NCBI GenBank assembly: GCA_023390155.1
Contig: JAEWDJ010000232.1
Span: 1-5,347 of the forward strand
Length of the DNA stretch: 5,347 bases
Direction of reading: 5' to 3'
Source: Actinomycetes bacterium
GTDB taxonomy: Bacteria > Actinomycetota > Actinomycetes > Actinomycetales > Microbacteriaceae
The notes under the pieces were generated by a model that worked only from the letters and a program-made list of their open reading frames with translations, made no database searches and had not been told where the DNA came from. The position numbers and the translations under genes are program-made. Every line of letters starts with the position of its first letter. The stretch's first letter is position 1. Positions 4,053-5,347 of the stretch are shown here, piece after piece.

Positions 4053-5347
4053 GTGGAAGGCATGGACACCGACCCGAGACTCTCCCGACGCGCCCTCATC
4101 GCCGGCGGGGGCGTGGTGGCCGCCGGCGTCGCGGCGGCGGTGTTCGTGGCGACGCGATCCACCGCGGGGTCCTCGCCGTCGCCCACCTCCACGCCCTCCG
4201 CGTCCGATGCGGTCATGCGACGCTTCCACTCCACCGACCTCACGGTCCCGGCCGTGACCACCCGCAAGACCGGCACGACGGCGGCCGGGCTCGTCTTCGT
4301 GACGCAGCAGGTGACCGGCTTCAACGGACTCATCATGGACGACGACGGCGAGCCGGTCTGGATCGAGCCGACGACGGCCAACATCACCGACCTGCGGGTG
4401 CAGACCTATGCCGGCGCGCCCGTCCTGACCTACTGGACAGGGAAGAGCACGGGAGGCCACGGCGCCGGCTCGGGCGTCATCCTGGACGCCTCCTACGCCC
4501 GCATCGCGACCGTCTCGGCGGGCGGGCACGTCGATGCCGACCTGCACGAGTTCGCCCTGACGGATCGAGGCACCGCGCTCATCACGGTGTACGAGACGGT
4601 TCCGGCCGACCTGAGCTCGATCGACGGCCCCTCCGACGGCTACATGTACGACTGCCGGGTGCAGGAGATCGATGTGGCGACCGGCGAGGTCCTGCTCGAC
4701 TGGAAGGCGAGCGATCACATCCCCGTCGCGGAGACCTACCTCGGGCTGACGCAGGACGCGGGTCACGACGGCACCACCGCCGGCCGCGCCTTCGACCCGT
4801 ATCACCTGAACGCGGTCGACGACGACGGAGATCGCCTGCTGGTCTCGGCCCGGCACACGCACGCGATCTACGCCGTCGACCGCACGACCGGCGAGGTGCT
4901 GTGGCGGATGGGCGGCCGGAAGAGCGACGTCGCCGTGCCCGAGAAGGCGGCCTTCGCCTGGCAGCACGACGTGCGCGTGCAGGACGACGGCTCGATCACC
5001 TTGTTCGACAACCACTACTACTCGAGCAGCGACGGCGGCTCCTCTCGCGCGCTGCGTCTGCGGCTGGACGCGGACGAGTCGGCGGCGACTCTGGTGCAGG
5101 AGTACACGACGGGCGGCCATCTCGGCACGGCGATGGGGAGCGCCCAGGTGCTGCCGGGCGGGAACGTGCTCGTCGGCTGGGGCACGGACCCGGCGGTCAC
5201 CGAGTTCACGGCGGCGGGCGAGCCCGTGTGGGAGGCGTCGCTCGGCGGGATCTCGTACCGGGCGGCGCGGGCGCCGTGGGCCGCGCATCCCGCCACCGCG
5301 CCGGATGTGGCCGCGGAGACCGAGGCGGGCGGCACGCGGGTCTACGC
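4053..5347 (+). CDS. Tat-exported arylsulfotransferase-family (ASST-like) beta-propeller protein, 3'-partial
   Basis: The protein resembles the actinobacterial arylsulfotransferase (Asst_2-type) family, whose members are predicted secreted beta-propellers. Sulfate transfer between phenolic compounds is known for relatives such as E. coli-type ASST but is not demonstrated for this branch. The N-terminus has a twin-arginine signal, LSRRALIAGG (R12 R13), then an Ala/Val/Gly hydrophobic stretch and a Ser/Thr/Pro-rich linker (about 40-55). Family-like blocks follow: FNGLIMDDDGEPVWI, LHEFALTDRGTALIT, a YHLNAVDDDGD block with H251, ARHTHAIYAVDRTTGEVLW with H268, and WQHDVRVQDDGSITLFDNH with H305. 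The last histidine block is typical of the family. The reading frame continues past the window edge after 431 residues, and relatives are commonly somewhat longer. GTG 4053 is preferred because GAGG (4041-4044) lies eight bases upstream. ATG 4062, in frame nine bases later, is nearly as likely, although its GGAAGG is only one base away. The gene diverges from rtcB and shows no functional link to it. Confidence 0.85.
   Translation, partial: MEGMDTDPRLSRRALIAGGGVVAAGVAAAVFVATRSTAGSSPSPTSTPSASDAVMRRFHSTDLTVPAVTTRKTGTTAAGLVFVTQQVTGFNGLIMDDDGEPVWIEPTTANITDLRVQTYAGAPVLTYWTGKSTGGHGAGSGVILDASYARIATVSAGGHVDADLHEFALTDRGTALITVYETVPADLSSIDGPSDGYMYDCRVQEIDVATGEVLLDWKASDHIPVAETYLGLTQDAGHDGTTAGRAFDPYHLNAVDDDGDRLLVSARHTHAIYAVDRTTGEVLWRMGGRKSDVAVPEKAAFAWQHDVRVQDDGSITLFDNHYYSSSDGGSSRALRLRLDADESAATLVQEYTTGGHLGTAMGSAQVLPGGNVLVGWGTDPAVTEFTAAGEPVWEASLGGISYRAARAPWAAHPATAPDVAAETEAGGTRVY

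Noticed and set aside
3831..5288. A 485-codon minus-strand frame over the arylsulfotransferase-like gene
   Set aside because: The product is low-complexity and antisense to a well-supported family protein. Only its last 23 codons, with their own ribosome binding site, are kept as a separate small ORF.
1..5347. tRNA, rRNA, CRISPR array, insertion sequence or attachment site
   Set aside because: No cloverleaf, rRNA-like segment, regularly spaced direct repeats, transposase or flanking terminal repeats were seen by eye on either strand.

Overview
The window is high-GC DNA with strongly GC-biased third codon positions, leaderless or weak Shine-Dalgarno signals and several actinobacterial protein types. 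It most resembles a Microbacteriaceae-like actinobacterium (Microbacterium or a relative). That placement is an inference from composition and protein style, not from a search.

Layout. (1) Positions 8-1081 (+) hold the C-terminal part, or all, of a membrane sensor histidine kinase of the NarL/DesK (HisKA_3-like) type. (2) Positions 1082-1350 are non-coding: terminator-like hairpins, then an AT-rich island that probably holds the promoter and leader of the next gene. (3) Positions 1351-2475 (+) encode a 374-residue envelope protein with a long basic cytoplasmic N-terminus, one membrane/signal segment and a secreted domain carrying an M15-like metal-site signature. (4) A short convergent gap (2476-2526) holds a possible bidirectional terminator. 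(5) Positions 2527-3708 (-) encode a clear RtcB RNA ligase with all key residues present. (6) Positions 3709-4052 are a divergent intergenic region that is unusually rich in structure. On the minus strand it carries a candidate promoter with a perfect 16-bp palindrome in its spacer, two leader hairpins, a 23-codon ORF with a good ribosome binding site, a terminator-like hairpin, and one more hairpin just before the rtcB ribosome binding site. (7) From about 4053 (+) to the window end runs a Tat-exported arylsulfotransferase-family beta-propeller protein, cut off by the window edge.

The genes do not form one pathway. The kinase and the wall protein lie in the same direction but are separated by terminator-like hairpins, and rtcB is convergent with one neighbour and divergent from the other. 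The most interesting part is the rtcB leader, which has the architecture expected of an attenuated or otherwise post-initiation-controlled RNA-repair gene. This is a structural inference from the sequence and has no experimental support here.
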